A stretch of DNA of 64,000 nt, taken from Owenweeksia sp963758205. GTDB lineage: Bacteria > Bacteroidota > Bacteroidia > Flavobacteriales > Schleiferiaceae. The stretch's first letter is position 1, and each line of letters starts with the position of its first letter. Below the pieces are notes generated by a model. The model ran no database searches. It was not told the DNA's origin and saw nothing but the letters and a program-made list of their open reading frames with translations. Shown here piece after piece: positions 38,569 through 47,379 of the stretch. Both the position numbers and the translations under genes were made by a program. Where the stretch lies: the NCBI GenBank assembly GCA_963758205.1, contig CAVWUM010000002.1, positions 1 to 64,000 of the forward strand. Direction: 5' to 3'.

Positions 38569-39410
38569 TTAGATAGATTTTTAAACTGCTCGAAAAATTC
38601 GGGATTTCGGAGATAGGCTATAATCAGGTAAATAATCATTCCTATCATCGTCATAATGCCAGAACCAATACCAGTAAAAATAAATACACCTATAGCTTTT
38701 AAGGCTATCAACCATTTACGGCCTTCAAAAAGTCTAAGGTACACATACATAAAGTAGATCATCACGATAATTAGGTTGAGAGAGGCGGCAACCAAATAAG
38801 CTTCTACATTAATGTAATATAAGGGCATAATTAAAATCCCCATAAAAACGGTTTGACCGTAAGCGTAGCAACTGATTATTAAATGCTCAGCATAATGGTA
38901 GCCTGTTTTTTTGAAAAACAAATAGGATGCAAATGCTACGATAGGAATTGATAATGCGATTAAAATATGGATATATGAATTTACCACATTGGTCATTTTC
39001 AAAATCTCCTCTTGTGCCGGGTTCAATTGTTCATCTCCTCTAAACGATTGCTGCACGTACTCCATCATACCTGTAGAGATCATGATAAAAACCTGGATAC
39101 TAAGCAAAAGGAAGAGAAACCTGAAGGGATGAAAATATGGAATAGTAATACCATTCAGGTAATCTTTAATAACCTTACCGGGATTTTTAAACAGCCCGAT
39201 TATGGTGGGCCACAAACCCCGGTCAAAGTTGAATACGACACCAAAAAGGTGTGATAGACTATCGCGCATATTAAAGCGCTTATCAATATACTTTTGCCCA
39301 CAAGCAGGGCAAAAGTTTCCGTGAAATTCGGTTTGGCAATTTTTACAGGTACGGTTGAGATTTAATTCAACAGTGGGGGTTGTAGCGGTAGTTGTGGGTT
39401 GGTTTTGCAT
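38562..39410 (-). CDS. DUF3667 membrane protein with zinc ribbon
   Basis: A 282-residue protein. The N-terminal zinc ribbon CKNCQTEFHGNFCPACGQKY is followed by the DUF3667 signature DSLSHLFGVVFNFDRGLW and KNPGKVIKDYLNGI, then about five membrane helices. The family is widespread in Bacteroidota and of unknown function. It overlaps the acyltransferase end by 7 bases (38562-38568), convergent. Confidence 0.9.
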   Translation of the reverse strand: MQNQPTTTATTPTVELNLNRTCKNCQTEFHGNFCPACGQKYIDKRFNMRDSLSHLFGVVFNFDRGLWPTIIGLFKNPGKVIKDYLNGITIPYFHPFRFLFLLLSIQVFIMISTGMMEYVQQSFRGDEQLNPAQEEILKMTNVVNSYIHILIALSIPIVAFASYLFFKKTGYHYAEHLIISCYAYGQTVFMGILIMPLYYINVEAYLVAASLNLIIVMIYFMYVYLRLFEGRKWLIALKAIGVFIFTGIGSGIMTMIGMIIYLIIAYLRNPEFFEQFKNLSNQ

Positions 39411-39427
39411 CCCACTAAAATAGATGT

Positions 39428-40456
39428 TTATCCCAATAATGCTACAGTTGCCTTTCGGTTGATTTTACCACCAGCTGCTACCACAAAATTTGGCAGGCTG
39501 TAGATTATTTTGGGGATTTCGTACCTGGATAGTTCACCAAAAAAGTCTTTGAAATCCTGCACTTCAAAACTATCCTCACTTTCAACAACCATCACCAACC
39601 GCTCACCCAAATTTTCATCCGGTTGCCCAAACAGAAAGTAGAGCAAATCAATATCTCCTATTTTTTGCTCAATCTCCTCAGGCAGTAATTTCACTCCTGC
39701 TGAGTTTATCACATTGTCAAACCTGCCTTTCCAAATAAATTCGGTGGTACTAAGTAGTTCCACCACATCATTGGTCACCAGTTGGTTTACACCGATCTCC
39801 CGGGAGGTTATTACCAGGCAATTCCTTTCATCTACATTAAAACTTACTCCCGGCAATCCTTTAAATACATGATTATCGGTTTGAGAATGTATAGCCCGCA
39901 AGGCCACATGCGAAATGGTTTCCGTCATACCATAAGTATGATACACCTCAGTTTTAATCTTTTGTAAGCTCTTCTCAAGTGAGGTGCTCACTGGCGCACC
40001 ACCAATAATCAGCTTTTTTATACGCCCTACGTTTTTCAGCGAATGCTGTACCTGGTAAGGTACCATAGCTCCAAAATCGTACTCTTCGCTATCGTCAGCT
40101 AAAGGGCTGGCATTTGGCTCCACCGGATATAAATCAAGATCGCCAACCAACCAGCGCACCAAAATCATAATACCACCTATTTTATCCAAAGGCAGGCACA
40201 GCAGCACTTTGTCTTCGCTCTTAAGGTGTAAGGCTTCAATAGTTTTTCGGGCGGAAGCCCACATATATTTTTTAGGAATTGAGATTAGCTTAGGCTTACC
40301 GGTAGAACCCGATGTATGTACCTCAAAATCTTCTTTCTCAGAATAAAAATGGCTTATGAAAGAATGAATTTCAGGAAACTGAAATTTTATTTCACTCAAT
40401 ATCAGGTAGTTACCTTTTATTTTAACTTTTTTTTCCTTGCTACCCAACCCTTTCAT
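39428..40456 (-). CDS. menE: o-Succinylbenzoate-CoA ligase-like AMP-binding enzyme
   Basis: A 342-residue adenylate-forming enzyme. AMP-binding motifs are VHTSGSTGKPKLISIPKKYM (P-loop), YHTYGMTETISHVALRA (A5) and FIWKGRFDNVINSAGVKL (A8). It is shorter than generic ligases but of the size seen for Bacteroidota MenE. The reaction is ATP + o-succinylbenzoate + CoA to o-succinylbenzoyl-CoA in the menaquinone pathway. The call rests on the neighbouring menC and the rest of the men cluster. Confidence 0.85.
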   Translation of the reverse strand: MKGLGSKEKKVKIKGNYLILSEIKFQFPEIHSFISHFYSEKEDFEVHTSGSTGKPKLISIPKKYMWASARKTIEALHLKSEDKVLLCLPLDKIGGIMILVRWLVGDLDLYPVEPNASPLADDSEEYDFGAMVPYQVQHSLKNVGRIKKLIIGGAPVSTSLEKSLQKIKTEVYHTYGMTETISHVALRAIHSQTDNHVFKGLPGVSFNVDERNCLVITSREIGVNQLVTNDVVELLSTTEFIWKGRFDNVINSAGVKLLPEEIEQKIGDIDLLYFLFGQPDENLGERLVMVVESEDSFEVQDFKDFFGELSRYEIPKIIYSLPNFVVAAGGKINRKATVALLG

Positions 40457-40498
40457 AAAACGTATCGTGATGCTAGTACAGTTCCTAATTCTATATAT

Positions 40499-40515
40499 AG
40501 ACCTTTGAAAGGTCT
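40499..40515. repeat. 17-base palindrome
   Basis: AGACCTTTGAAAGGTCT is an 8-base inverted repeat around a single G. It is similar in design to the element at 57463-57509 and lies between menC and menE. Confidence 0.5.
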
Positions 40516-40527
40516 ACCCTGTTAAGG

Positions 40528-40560
40528 AAGTCCCATTTGGTTTGAATGGGACTTTTTTTA
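40528..40560 (+). terminator. Terminator-like hairpin, plus-strand orientation, between menC and menE
   Basis: AAGTCCCATT and AATGGGACTT pair (10 bases) around a 7-base loop and are followed by a T-run on the plus strand. Both flanking genes are on the minus strand, so it would stop antisense or plus-strand transcripts. It may instead be a palindromic repeat. Confidence 0.5.
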
Positions 40561-40563
40561 TTG

Positions 40564-41595
40564 TCAAATTTCCAGCTTCCAGCTTTTATGGGGCAAATAC
40601 CAAAGGCCGCCATCCTTTACCATAAGCGGGCTATCAAAGTTATTAGTATAAAGACTACCGGTTCCTAATCCTGAAGGCAATGTATTTTGCTGAGTAAAAT
40701 TCCACTGGGCAATAGCGCTAAGCCCAAGGTTGCTCTCCAGGGCACTGGTGGTCCACCAGCCAATACCAAGTTCTTCCGCCATATTTATCCATTCTTCGCT
40801 TCCGCGGAAACCACCGATGAAACTGGGTTTTAAAATGATGTATTGAGGGCTTACCTCATACAGTAGTTTTCGCCTTTCGGCAGAAAGGAAAAGTCCGATT
40901 AAATCCTCATCAAGGGCAATATCTATGGGAGTGTTTTCGCACAACCTGGCCATCTCCTGCCATTGCCCGGCTTTAATGGGCTGCTCAATGGAATGTATTT
41001 GAAATTCGGCCAGTTTGTTTAAAACCCCAGGCGCTTCATTAAAACTAAAAGCCCCGTTAGCATCAACCCTAAGTTCAAGCTCTTCTGGTGTAAACTCCTT
41101 TCGTATGCCTTGTAAAATAGCCAGTTCATCGGCAAAACCAATTGCCCCGATTTTCATTTTAAGCACACGGAAGCCAGCTTCAATTTTCGCTCTGATTTGC
41201 TGATTCATAAAATCGGTATCCCCCATCCATATTAAGCCATTAATGGGTTGCATAGCTTTACCATCCGTGAACTTTGAAGGAAAAAGAACGTGATTTTCAC
41301 TTTCCAAATCCTTTAGCACCATTTCCAACCCAAACTGGATGGATGGAAACTCCTCAAGCTCGCCATATAATTCCTCTACCGGAAGGTGAATATTTTCAAC
41401 CAACCAATCCAGCTTTGGCTCATAATCAGGTCTGTCATCGGCACTAAGGCCGCGCAACAGTCCACATTCACCATTTGCTGTTTTACCCTCATGTTCTAAT
41501 TTTAAAAAATAAGAATCTTTGGTATTAAGAATACCGCGACTGGTGCCAGCCGGCTGCTTAAAGTTGAGTGTATATTTTTTCCAGTGGGCCTTCAT
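40564..41595 (-). CDS. menC: o-Succinylbenzoate synthase
   Basis: The start was chosen at the Met at 41595 (MKAHWKKYTLNFKQPAGTSR). An in-frame ATG at 41616 would overlap the promoter box at 41614-41621. 343 residues, enolase superfamily. Catalytic and metal residues are visible: Lys in RVLKMKIGAIG, Asp in LRVDANGAF, Glu in HSIEQPI, Asp in IALDEDL and Lys in IILKPSFIGG. The enzyme dehydrates SHCHC to o-succinylbenzoate in the menaquinone pathway and is followed by menE on the same strand. Confidence 0.9.
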   Translation of the reverse strand: MKAHWKKYTLNFKQPAGTSRGILNTKDSYFLKLEHEGKTANGECGLLRGLSADDRPDYEPKLDWLVENIHLPVEELYGELEEFPSIQFGLEMVLKDLESENHVLFPSKFTDGKAMQPINGLIWMGDTDFMNQQIRAKIEAGFRVLKMKIGAIGFADELAILQGIRKEFTPEELELRVDANGAFSFNEAPGVLNKLAEFQIHSIEQPIKAGQWQEMARLCENTPIDIALDEDLIGLFLSAERRKLLYEVSPQYIILKPSFIGGFRGSEEWINMAEELGIGWWTTSALESNLGLSAIAQWNFTQQNTLPSGLGTGSLYTNNFDSPLMVKDGGLWYLPHKSWKLEI

Positions 41596-41613
41596 ATCAA
41601 TAACAATGGACAA

Positions 41614-41621
41614 CAAAACTA
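41614..41621 (-). promoter_or_regulatory. Promoter -7 box (TAGTTTTG) for menC
   Basis: On the minus strand TAGTTTTG matches the TAnnTTTG consensus exactly and lies 18 bases before the menC start at 41595. It supports that start choice. A -33 partner is not clear. Confidence 0.5.
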
Positions 41622-41682
41622 AACTACCCTATACTATTTGGTGCCTAAAGTGGGTTTTCTATTTTTAGAAAAAATCCATCAA

Positions 41683-42996
41683 ATGCGATTATCCATTCTT
41701 CCACTGCTATTATCATGTTCTATCAATATATGTGCTCAATCCTTTATCAAGGCTAAGCTGGATAGTTTTTTCACCATCCTTGAAAAAGAACAACAGGCTA
41801 TGGGCACCCTCAGCATCTCTGCTAAAGGAAACGAGGTTTATACACGCTCCTTCGGAATGGCCTCATTGGATCCGGAAATTGCCAATTCCCCTAAAACTAA
41901 ATATCGCATTGGCTCTATTTCCAAAACTTTTACTTCGGTAATTATCCTTCAAATGATTACAGAGGGTAAGCTTACGCTTGAAACAACCATCTCCAAATTT
42001 TTCCCACAACTGCCAAATGCCAACTCTATTACTATACACCACCTATTGGGCCATAGCAGCGGAATCCACAACTTTACGGATGATGACAAATATTTCGAGT
42101 ACATGACTAAGCCAAAATCAAGGGAAGAAAAACTTCAAATTATTAAGAAAGGTGGTGTTGACTTTAAGCCTGGGAAAAAACATGAATACTCTAACACTAA
42201 TTACGTGGTACTTAGCCTTATTGCTGAAGAGATTGATAAAAAATATTTCTCGGAAATTTTAGATGCGCGAATTGTAAAGCCTTTAAATCTCACTAATACG
42301 TACTACGGCAAACCAGTAAATATTGAAGAAAATGAAGCCCAATCCTACGGCTGGAGTGGCAACTGGATGAAGAGTTCAGAAACTGACATGAGCATACCTA
42401 TGGGCGCGGGAGCTATTGTCTCTCAGCCAGCGGATCTGAATAAATTCTTTCACGCCCTTTTTAATGGTGAAATGCTTACGGAAGAAATGCTAGGTAAGAT
42501 GCATAATATGAATAGCGGATATGGCTACGGACTATTTCAGTTTCCATTTTATGATAAGGTAAGTTTTGGCCATACAGGTGGGATAGACGCTTTCCAATCC
42601 ATGGCAGCCTATTTTCCTGATGAGGAACTGAGCATCTCAGTAACCCTGAACGGGGCCGTGTACCCTATTAATGATATTATGATTGGGGCTTTGAGCATAT
42701 ACTTTGGCAATGATTATGAGCTACCGACTTTCGAAAAATTTGAAGTATCAGCCAAAGATTTAAGAAAGTACGAAGGCGTTTACAGTGCCGAAGGTTTTCC
42801 ATTTGATATAACTATAACTGAAAAAAATGGAAGTCTTACCGCTCAGGCCACAGGTCAGCCCTCATTTACATTAGAAGCCTTCGCAGAACATAAATTCAGA
42901 TTCAGGATGGCTGGTATAGAAATGCACTTTTTGCCTGAGGACGACAAAATGATTTTTAAGCAGGGAGGTATAACTACGGAACTCGCAAAAAAATAA
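41683..42996 (+). CDS. Serine hydrolase of the beta-lactamase (class C / AmpH-like) family
   Basis: The start at ATG 41683 begins the signal peptide (MRLSILPLLLSCSINICAQS); an in-frame start at 41638 is less likely. 437 residues. The catalytic Ser78 and Lys81 lie in GSISKTFTSV (SxxK), YSNTNYVVLSL gives the Y-x-N motif, and FGHTGGIDAF gives the HTGG (KTG-type) box. The C-terminal domain of about 90 residues is DUF3471-like. It is an exported peptidase or esterase, perhaps acting on cell-wall peptides. It is followed by a MepA-like endopeptidase (gap of 7 bases), suggesting a shared operon. Confidence 0.87.
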   Translation: MRLSILPLLLSCSINICAQSFIKAKLDSFFTILEKEQQAMGTLSISAKGNEVYTRSFGMASLDPEIANSPKTKYRIGSISKTFTSVIILQMITEGKLTLETTISKFFPQLPNANSITIHHLLGHSSGIHNFTDDDKYFEYMTKPKSREEKLQIIKKGGVDFKPGKKHEYSNTNYVVLSLIAEEIDKKYFSEILDARIVKPLNLTNTYYGKPVNIEENEAQSYGWSGNWMKSSETDMSIPMGAGAIVSQPADLNKFFHALFNGEMLTEEMLGKMHNMNSGYGYGLFQFPFYDKVSFGHTGGIDAFQSMAAYFPDEELSISVTLNGAVYPINDIMIGALSIYFGNDYELPTFEKFEVSAKDLRKYEGVYSAEGFPFDITITEKNGSLTAQATGQPSFTLEAFAEHKFRFRMAGIEMHFLPEDDKMIFKQGGITTELAKK

Positions 42997-43003
42997 TAAT
43001 CGC

Positions 43004-43741
43004 GTGAAGAGAGGTAAAAGAGCTTTCTTAAAATACATCTTACTTGTATTGCTTGCCACCATCACTTACTCATGTATAATAACAGAGTTTTCAAGATCAC
43101 CGAAAGGCAGTGGCACTAGTAAATCAATTGGTACGGTTTCAAATGGTAAGCTGCAAAATGGACGTAGATTTCCCTTTAGGGGAGAAAACTACAGGTATTT
43201 TTCAAGAATGAGCTATGCCTTTTTTAACAGGGCCTGGGTGCACAATCAGGTTTTGGATATTTGTTTAGAGGCCTATAGTGAAATGAATAAGCTAAAGCCT
43301 GAGCAGGATTTTCTGCTAATGGAATCTTCAAACAAAAATGGAGGAAAAATGTGGCCCCATAGAACCCATCAAAATGGTACATCAATAGATTTTGGCACAC
43401 CCCTGTTGAAAAATGGCCACCCCTATTATATGCATCATCATTTTGGTATTTGGCATTATTCTATGTCATTCAACAGTAAGGGTATTTCTAACGCTAACAG
43501 TAACGTTTCCATTGATTTTGAAACCATGGGTGAGCATATTTTACAACTGGAAAAAGCAGCACGCAAAAGAGGCCTGTACATAAAAAAGGTAATCTTCAAG
43601 ATTGATTTGAAAGATGAATTTTTCGCCTGCCATAGTGGAAAACGGGTGAAAAAAAAAGGAATTTACTTCGCAAGAGCCCTTCCAACTACCATTGACAACT
43701 TACATGATGATCACTACCATATAGACTTCGGATTTCTTTAA
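43004..43741 (+). CDS. MepA-like penicillin-insensitive murein endopeptidase
   Basis: A 245-residue protein starting at GTG 43004 (KRGKRAFLKYILLVLLATIT); no ATG is available before the signal segment. Cys24 after TYS could be lipidated, but the lipobox is weak. Zinc-binding motifs of the MepA (M74) family are seen: MWPHRTHQNGTSIDFGTP (His and Asp ligands) and LHDDHYHIDFGF (HxH). It cuts D-Ala-mDAP cross-links in peptidoglycan. It lies 7 bases after the beta-lactamase-like gene and may work with it on the cell wall. Confidence 0.8.
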   Translation: MKRGKRAFLKYILLVLLATITYSCIITEFSRSPKGSGTSKSIGTVSNGKLQNGRRFPFRGENYRYFSRMSYAFFNRAWVHNQVLDICLEAYSEMNKLKPEQDFLLMESSNKNGGKMWPHRTHQNGTSIDFGTPLLKNGHPYYMHHHFGIWHYSMSFNSKGISNANSNVSIDFETMGEHILQLEKAARKRGLYIKKVIFKIDLKDEFFACHSGKRVKKKGIYFARALPTTIDNLHDDHYHIDFGFL

Positions 43742-43812
43742 GCACGAATTGTCAACCTGCATCTAAGTAATCTTTTATATTTTAGGCTATTAATTATTTA
43801 AAAACCTAAACC

Positions 43813-44148
43813 ATGAAGAAAGTAAAAATTGGCCTGCTAGGCCTTTCTTTAGTTGCATTAACCTTTGCACCTTCCTGTAAAAAAGATGATAATAGCCCCG
43901 GAGTTGGCCCTTGCAGCGGATACACGAGCTGGGCACTCTCAGTTCAAAATGAGTCGGCAGCTATTTCTGCGGCAGCTTTGGCCTATGCTAATGACCCCAC
44001 TCCGGCAAATTGTACGGCATATAAAGCTGCTTACCAGGATTACATTGATGCACTTGAAAATGTAAGAGGCTGTGTTCCTGCGTCTCAGTCAGCCGCGTAT
44101 CAAAAATCAATTGATGATGCTAGAGCAAGTATAAGTAGTCTTTGCTAG
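43813..44148 (+). CDS. Small secreted lipoprotein
   Basis: A 111-residue protein with a lipoprotein signal: GLLGLSLVALTFAPSCKKDD, with Cys22 in a weak lipobox followed by Lys and Asp residues. The mature part is helical and rich in Ala, with Cys pairs (CSGYTSWALSV, NCTAYKAAYQDYIDALEN, GCVPASQSAAYQKSIDDARA) that could form disulphides. No function is known. Confidence 0.65.
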   Translation: MKKVKIGLLGLSLVALTFAPSCKKDDNSPGVGPCSGYTSWALSVQNESAAISAAALAYANDPTPANCTAYKAAYQDYIDALENVRGCVPASQSAAYQKSIDDARASISSLC

Positions 44149-44165
44149 CGACTTTTTAAACATCA

Positions 44166-45062
44166 TCAGATTACCTGGCCAATACCTAAAGTAAGGGAAA
44201 ACAGTAATGTGGTAATGGCCAACCTCTTTAACAAAGGCTCAAACTGCTCAGGCGTTTGGGCCTTTGATACCTGAAACAGGTTTACCATTAAAAAGGGTAC
44301 ACTCAAAAAATAGAGGTTACCCCAAAAACTGGTGCCTTCGAGTGAATTGTACACATAGGCCAGATCAAACGCCAGGATAATGAGGAATCCATGATAAATT
44401 TTGGCTCCTTTAAGCCCCATCATTACTGGTAAAGTCCTTTTGCCGTGATGTTTATCGCTTTCCAGATCGCGCATATTATTGAGGTTTAAAACGCCAATAG
44501 CCAAAAAGCCCACTGCGGTTGCCGGCATAAATACCTCCCAGTTAATGATGTTGGTTTGAAGAAAATATGAGCCTACTACACCAACTATCCCAAAAAATAT
44601 TAATACAGAGATATCTCCTAACCCACGGTAGCCATAGGCTTTACGACCAACCGTGTAGGTAATGGCTGCAATAATGGCCAGCAATCCTAAAACAATAAAA
44701 CCAATGGTAACCACCATCGGAAGGCCTTTGGTAGCAATGATACTGAGCCATGTGCCAAATACAAATGAGAGGGCAGCAAAAAGCCCAACTGCTTTTTTCA
44801 TTTGCCTAGCTGAAATTTCGCCACTGGCCACCGCGCGCTTCTCGCCCACCCTGGCGGCATCCGTGCCCTTTACTCCATCGCCATAATCATTGGCGTAATT
44901 GGAAAGTACCTGGTAACATAAGGTGGTAAGCAGGCAAAGCATGAATATCCCAATATTGTAATAGCCATGCGAAGCCGCCAGGCAGGTACCTAAAATTATA
45001 CTTGAAAAAGCGAGAGGTAAGGTTCTGAGCCTAGCAGCGGCTATCCAGGGTGCCAGTTTCAT
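44166..45062 (-). CDS. menA: 1,4-Dihydroxy-2-naphthoate prenyltransferase
   Basis: A 298-residue UbiA-family membrane enzyme with about eight or nine helices. The first aspartate-rich motif is NYANDYGDGVKGTDAARVGE and the second reads NNMRDLESDKHHGKRTLPVM. It prenylates DHNA in the menaquinone pathway at the inner membrane. It lies between menD (upstream on the strand) and menC, separated by the PH-domain genes and by plus-strand genes. Confidence 0.92.
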   Translation of the reverse strand: MKLAPWIAAARLRTLPLAFSSIILGTCLAASHGYYNIGIFMLCLLTTLCYQVLSNYANDYGDGVKGTDAARVGEKRAVASGEISARQMKKAVGLFAALSFVFGTWLSIIATKGLPMVVTIGFIVLGLLAIIAAITYTVGRKAYGYRGLGDISVLIFFGIVGVVGSYFLQTNIINWEVFMPATAVGFLAIGVLNLNNMRDLESDKHHGKRTLPVMMGLKGAKIYHGFLIILAFDLAYVYNSLEGTSFWGNLYFLSVPFLMVNLFQVSKAQTPEQFEPLLKRLAITTLLFSLTLGIGQVI

Positions 45063-45180
45063 TTATTGTAGTGGAATATTTGTGTGATATTATCCCCGTA
45101 AAGGTGGGGCGAATATACTAATGGCAGGATGGTTTTATAACCAAGTACGGAGCTAATTCTAACAACAATGTTTATTTAGA

Positions 45181-46704
45181 TTACATCCAACTCCTCGCAT
45201 CACTCTGTATTTTATACAGTATATAATTATACAACTCGCGCGCCTCTTCTATAGGCAAATGAGGCATGGTTTCATCGCCAGCAGCCGTGTAAAAGGTAAT
45301 TGTGGCCAATCCTCTCCTTTTTTGAAAAATGCTTTGGGATAAAGTTACATTCTGCATTTTATAAAACTTGAGGGCCAGCGTAGAAGGAAACACCCAGCCC
45401 TTGGTCAAAAACAGCATATCGCGGTTTACACTCAATTTTACCGAACGGTAATATTTTAGAATAAAAAATAGGGAGGGGATGATATACAGGATGGGGATGG
45501 CGATTAACCTCCAATCAACAAAGGCCAGGCCGCACATGGCAAGGGCGGGTATTAAGCCCACCCAGGTGGCCAGTTGCAGGGCTAGTAGGTTTCTGGGTTC
45601 TATTTCAAAAAACTCACCCGTTGTGCGTTCAGGGTAAAATTCGTCTAACACGGTAAGCAGTTGTTGCTTGTGGCAGCCCGGTACTTTTACACTTTGCTTA
45701 TCCATAGCCTCATTGCTACTGGCTTGCTTTACCACCAGGGTTTGCAGCCCAATCATTTTTCGCAAGGGGTTAGACTTCCACTTCAGGTATTGAATTTTCT
45801 TTACCGGTATCTGGTATTCCATCCTTTTAAGCAAACCCGAAACAAGCTGCACACCTTTGGCACTCACAAAAAACTTAAGCTCAAAATATTTCAACACCGT
45901 TTGTATCAGCGATATCAAAACGGATATCACCAAAAAGAGTATAAAGGCTATAGGCACAATAATCATGTATTGGGCAAGGAAAAAATCGGCCTGCTCCTCC
46001 AGATAGGGCTCAAAGGGCTTTAGCAGGTACTCTTCATATTGCCACAAATAGCCATTAACAATAGCAAATATTACCAGCCCCGTGCGTAAGTGATTTTCGG
46101 TTAAACCGATTTTAAAAAGATCAGAAATACTGAGCTTTACCAAGGGTTTATCTTTATTGGAATCCCAGGTAGTTGTACTTTCTGAAACATCAGCTTGCTC
46201 ACTTACTTCGTCTTCAGTATCCTCTGTATGTATTTCCTTTTGCCGAACCAAGTATTGCTGCAACTCGCGGGCATACTTACCGGGCAAGGCCGAAATTTCA
46301 AGCTCTTTTTTAGCACTCCCGGCCGTATCAATATTCAGCGCTACCACCCCCAATATCTGCTGAATGATGTTTTGCTTGATATTAACGGTTTGAATCCTGT
46401 CAAAGGGCACAGTAATTTTCTCCTTACTGAAAAGTCCCTTCTCAATAATAAAATGGTCATTCTCCACATAAAAGAAAAACCTGCGGTACTGCATGAACGA
46501 AATGATGAAGAACAGAACAATTACACCAATTCCAATGGTGTAGATATCCATCCCCAGAAAGGAAGTTTTGAAACCCACGCTAACCGCCACTATGGATAGC
46601 AGCACATTTATGGCAATGCGCAGGTTTTTGAAAAAGATAACCGCTACCCCCACGGGCGACTGCCTGCTGGGCTCTTCCAGATTGAGGCTATTCATACTCC
46701 GCAC
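45181..46704 (-). CDS. Bacterial PH-domain (bPH2, YdbT-like) membrane protein
   Basis: A 507-residue protein with three bPH2 units. Each starts with a pair of membrane helices: NLRIAINVLLSIVAVSVGF, MIIVPIAFILFLVISVLISL and NLLALQLATWVGLIPALAMC, followed by beta-rich segments (FIIEKGLFSKEKITVPFDRI, GLLKRMEYQIPVKKIQYLKW, LFLTKGWVFPSTLALKFYKM). It overlaps the next gene by 17 bases. YdbT-type proteins are poorly understood; in Bacillus they affect resistance to membrane-targeting antibiotics. Confidence 0.88.
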   Translation of the reverse strand: MRSMNSLNLEEPSRQSPVGVAVIFFKNLRIAINVLLSIVAVSVGFKTSFLGMDIYTIGIGVIVLFFIISFMQYRRFFFYVENDHFIIEKGLFSKEKITVPFDRIQTVNIKQNIIQQILGVVALNIDTAGSAKKELEISALPGKYARELQQYLVRQKEIHTEDTEDEVSEQADVSESTTTWDSNKDKPLVKLSISDLFKIGLTENHLRTGLVIFAIVNGYLWQYEEYLLKPFEPYLEEQADFFLAQYMIIVPIAFILFLVISVLISLIQTVLKYFELKFFVSAKGVQLVSGLLKRMEYQIPVKKIQYLKWKSNPLRKMIGLQTLVVKQASSNEAMDKQSVKVPGCHKQQLLTVLDEFYPERTTGEFFEIEPRNLLALQLATWVGLIPALAMCGLAFVDWRLIAIPILYIIPSLFFILKYYRSVKLSVNRDMLFLTKGWVFPSTLALKFYKMQNVTLSQSIFQKRRGLATITFYTAAGDETMPHLPIEEARELYNYILYKIQSDARSWM

Positions 46705-47191
46705 TTAGTTTGGTGATAAAGTCGCGGAGCTTTTGCGCCCGCTCCTTGGTAAGCCCGCTTATGGAAAGGTCGCTGGAAGAACCACCGGCCGTGTACACCT
46801 TTACCGAAGCCAGGTCGAACAGGCGGGCAAGTGGCCCCTGGCTCACTTCGCAATGCTGTATCCTGTTAAAGGGAATGCTCGTCATGTGGAAAAAAATGAG
46901 GCCGCTTTTATAGGTAATATCCTTTTCACGCAGGGCATAGCCTTTTATGCCAAAACCCCTTATCTCCACAAAAAATATTAATACAAGCAGCACCAGCCAG
47001 GGTGTAAACAGCATCCACATTTTAGCTTCTGTAGAGATGGTGATGAAGGTTAGTACCCCTGCCGAAACCAGGAAAAATATTCCCCAGCCCAAAAGGCGCA
47101 TCCACAGGTAATCCTTTTCCAGGCCATTAAATTTCACCTCCTCTATCTGCGGCAGCTCGGTAGGTTCTATTTCAAGATTTTGCAATAGCAT
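46688..47191 (-). CDS. Bacterial PH-domain (YdbS-like) membrane protein
   Basis: A 167-residue protein with two membrane helices (RLLGWGIFFLVSAGVLTFIT and WMLFTPWLVLLVLIFFVEI) followed by one bPH2 domain (DITYKSGLIFFHMTSIPFNR, IQHCEVSQGPLARLFDLASV). It is the first gene of the YdbS-YdbT pair and overlaps the larger partner. The two probably form one membrane complex. Confidence 0.9.
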   Translation of the reverse strand: MLLQNLEIEPTELPQIEEVKFNGLEKDYLWMRLLGWGIFFLVSAGVLTFITISTEAKMWMLFTPWLVLLVLIFFVEIRGFGIKGYALREKDITYKSGLIFFHMTSIPFNRIQHCEVSQGPLARLFDLASVKVYTAGGSSSDLSISGLTKERAQKLRDFITKLSAEYE

Positions 47192-47379
47192 AACTTAGAT
47201 TTCTGCAATAACTATTTAATTCAGGTTTTGGTTTTTGTCATGGTTTTTCAGGAGAAAACCCCGCCAAAAACATTTTTCTCTCATCATACCAAACACCCAC
47301 CCCTTCAGGGTTCTATTGATATGCAACCCTTCCAGGGTTGTAAAAACGAATTTCTCTACTACTCAGCAACATCCAATAA

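Noticed and set aside
46157..46599. Plus-strand ORFs opposite the bPH2 gene
   Set aside because: They are shadows of a strongly supported membrane protein on the minus strand.
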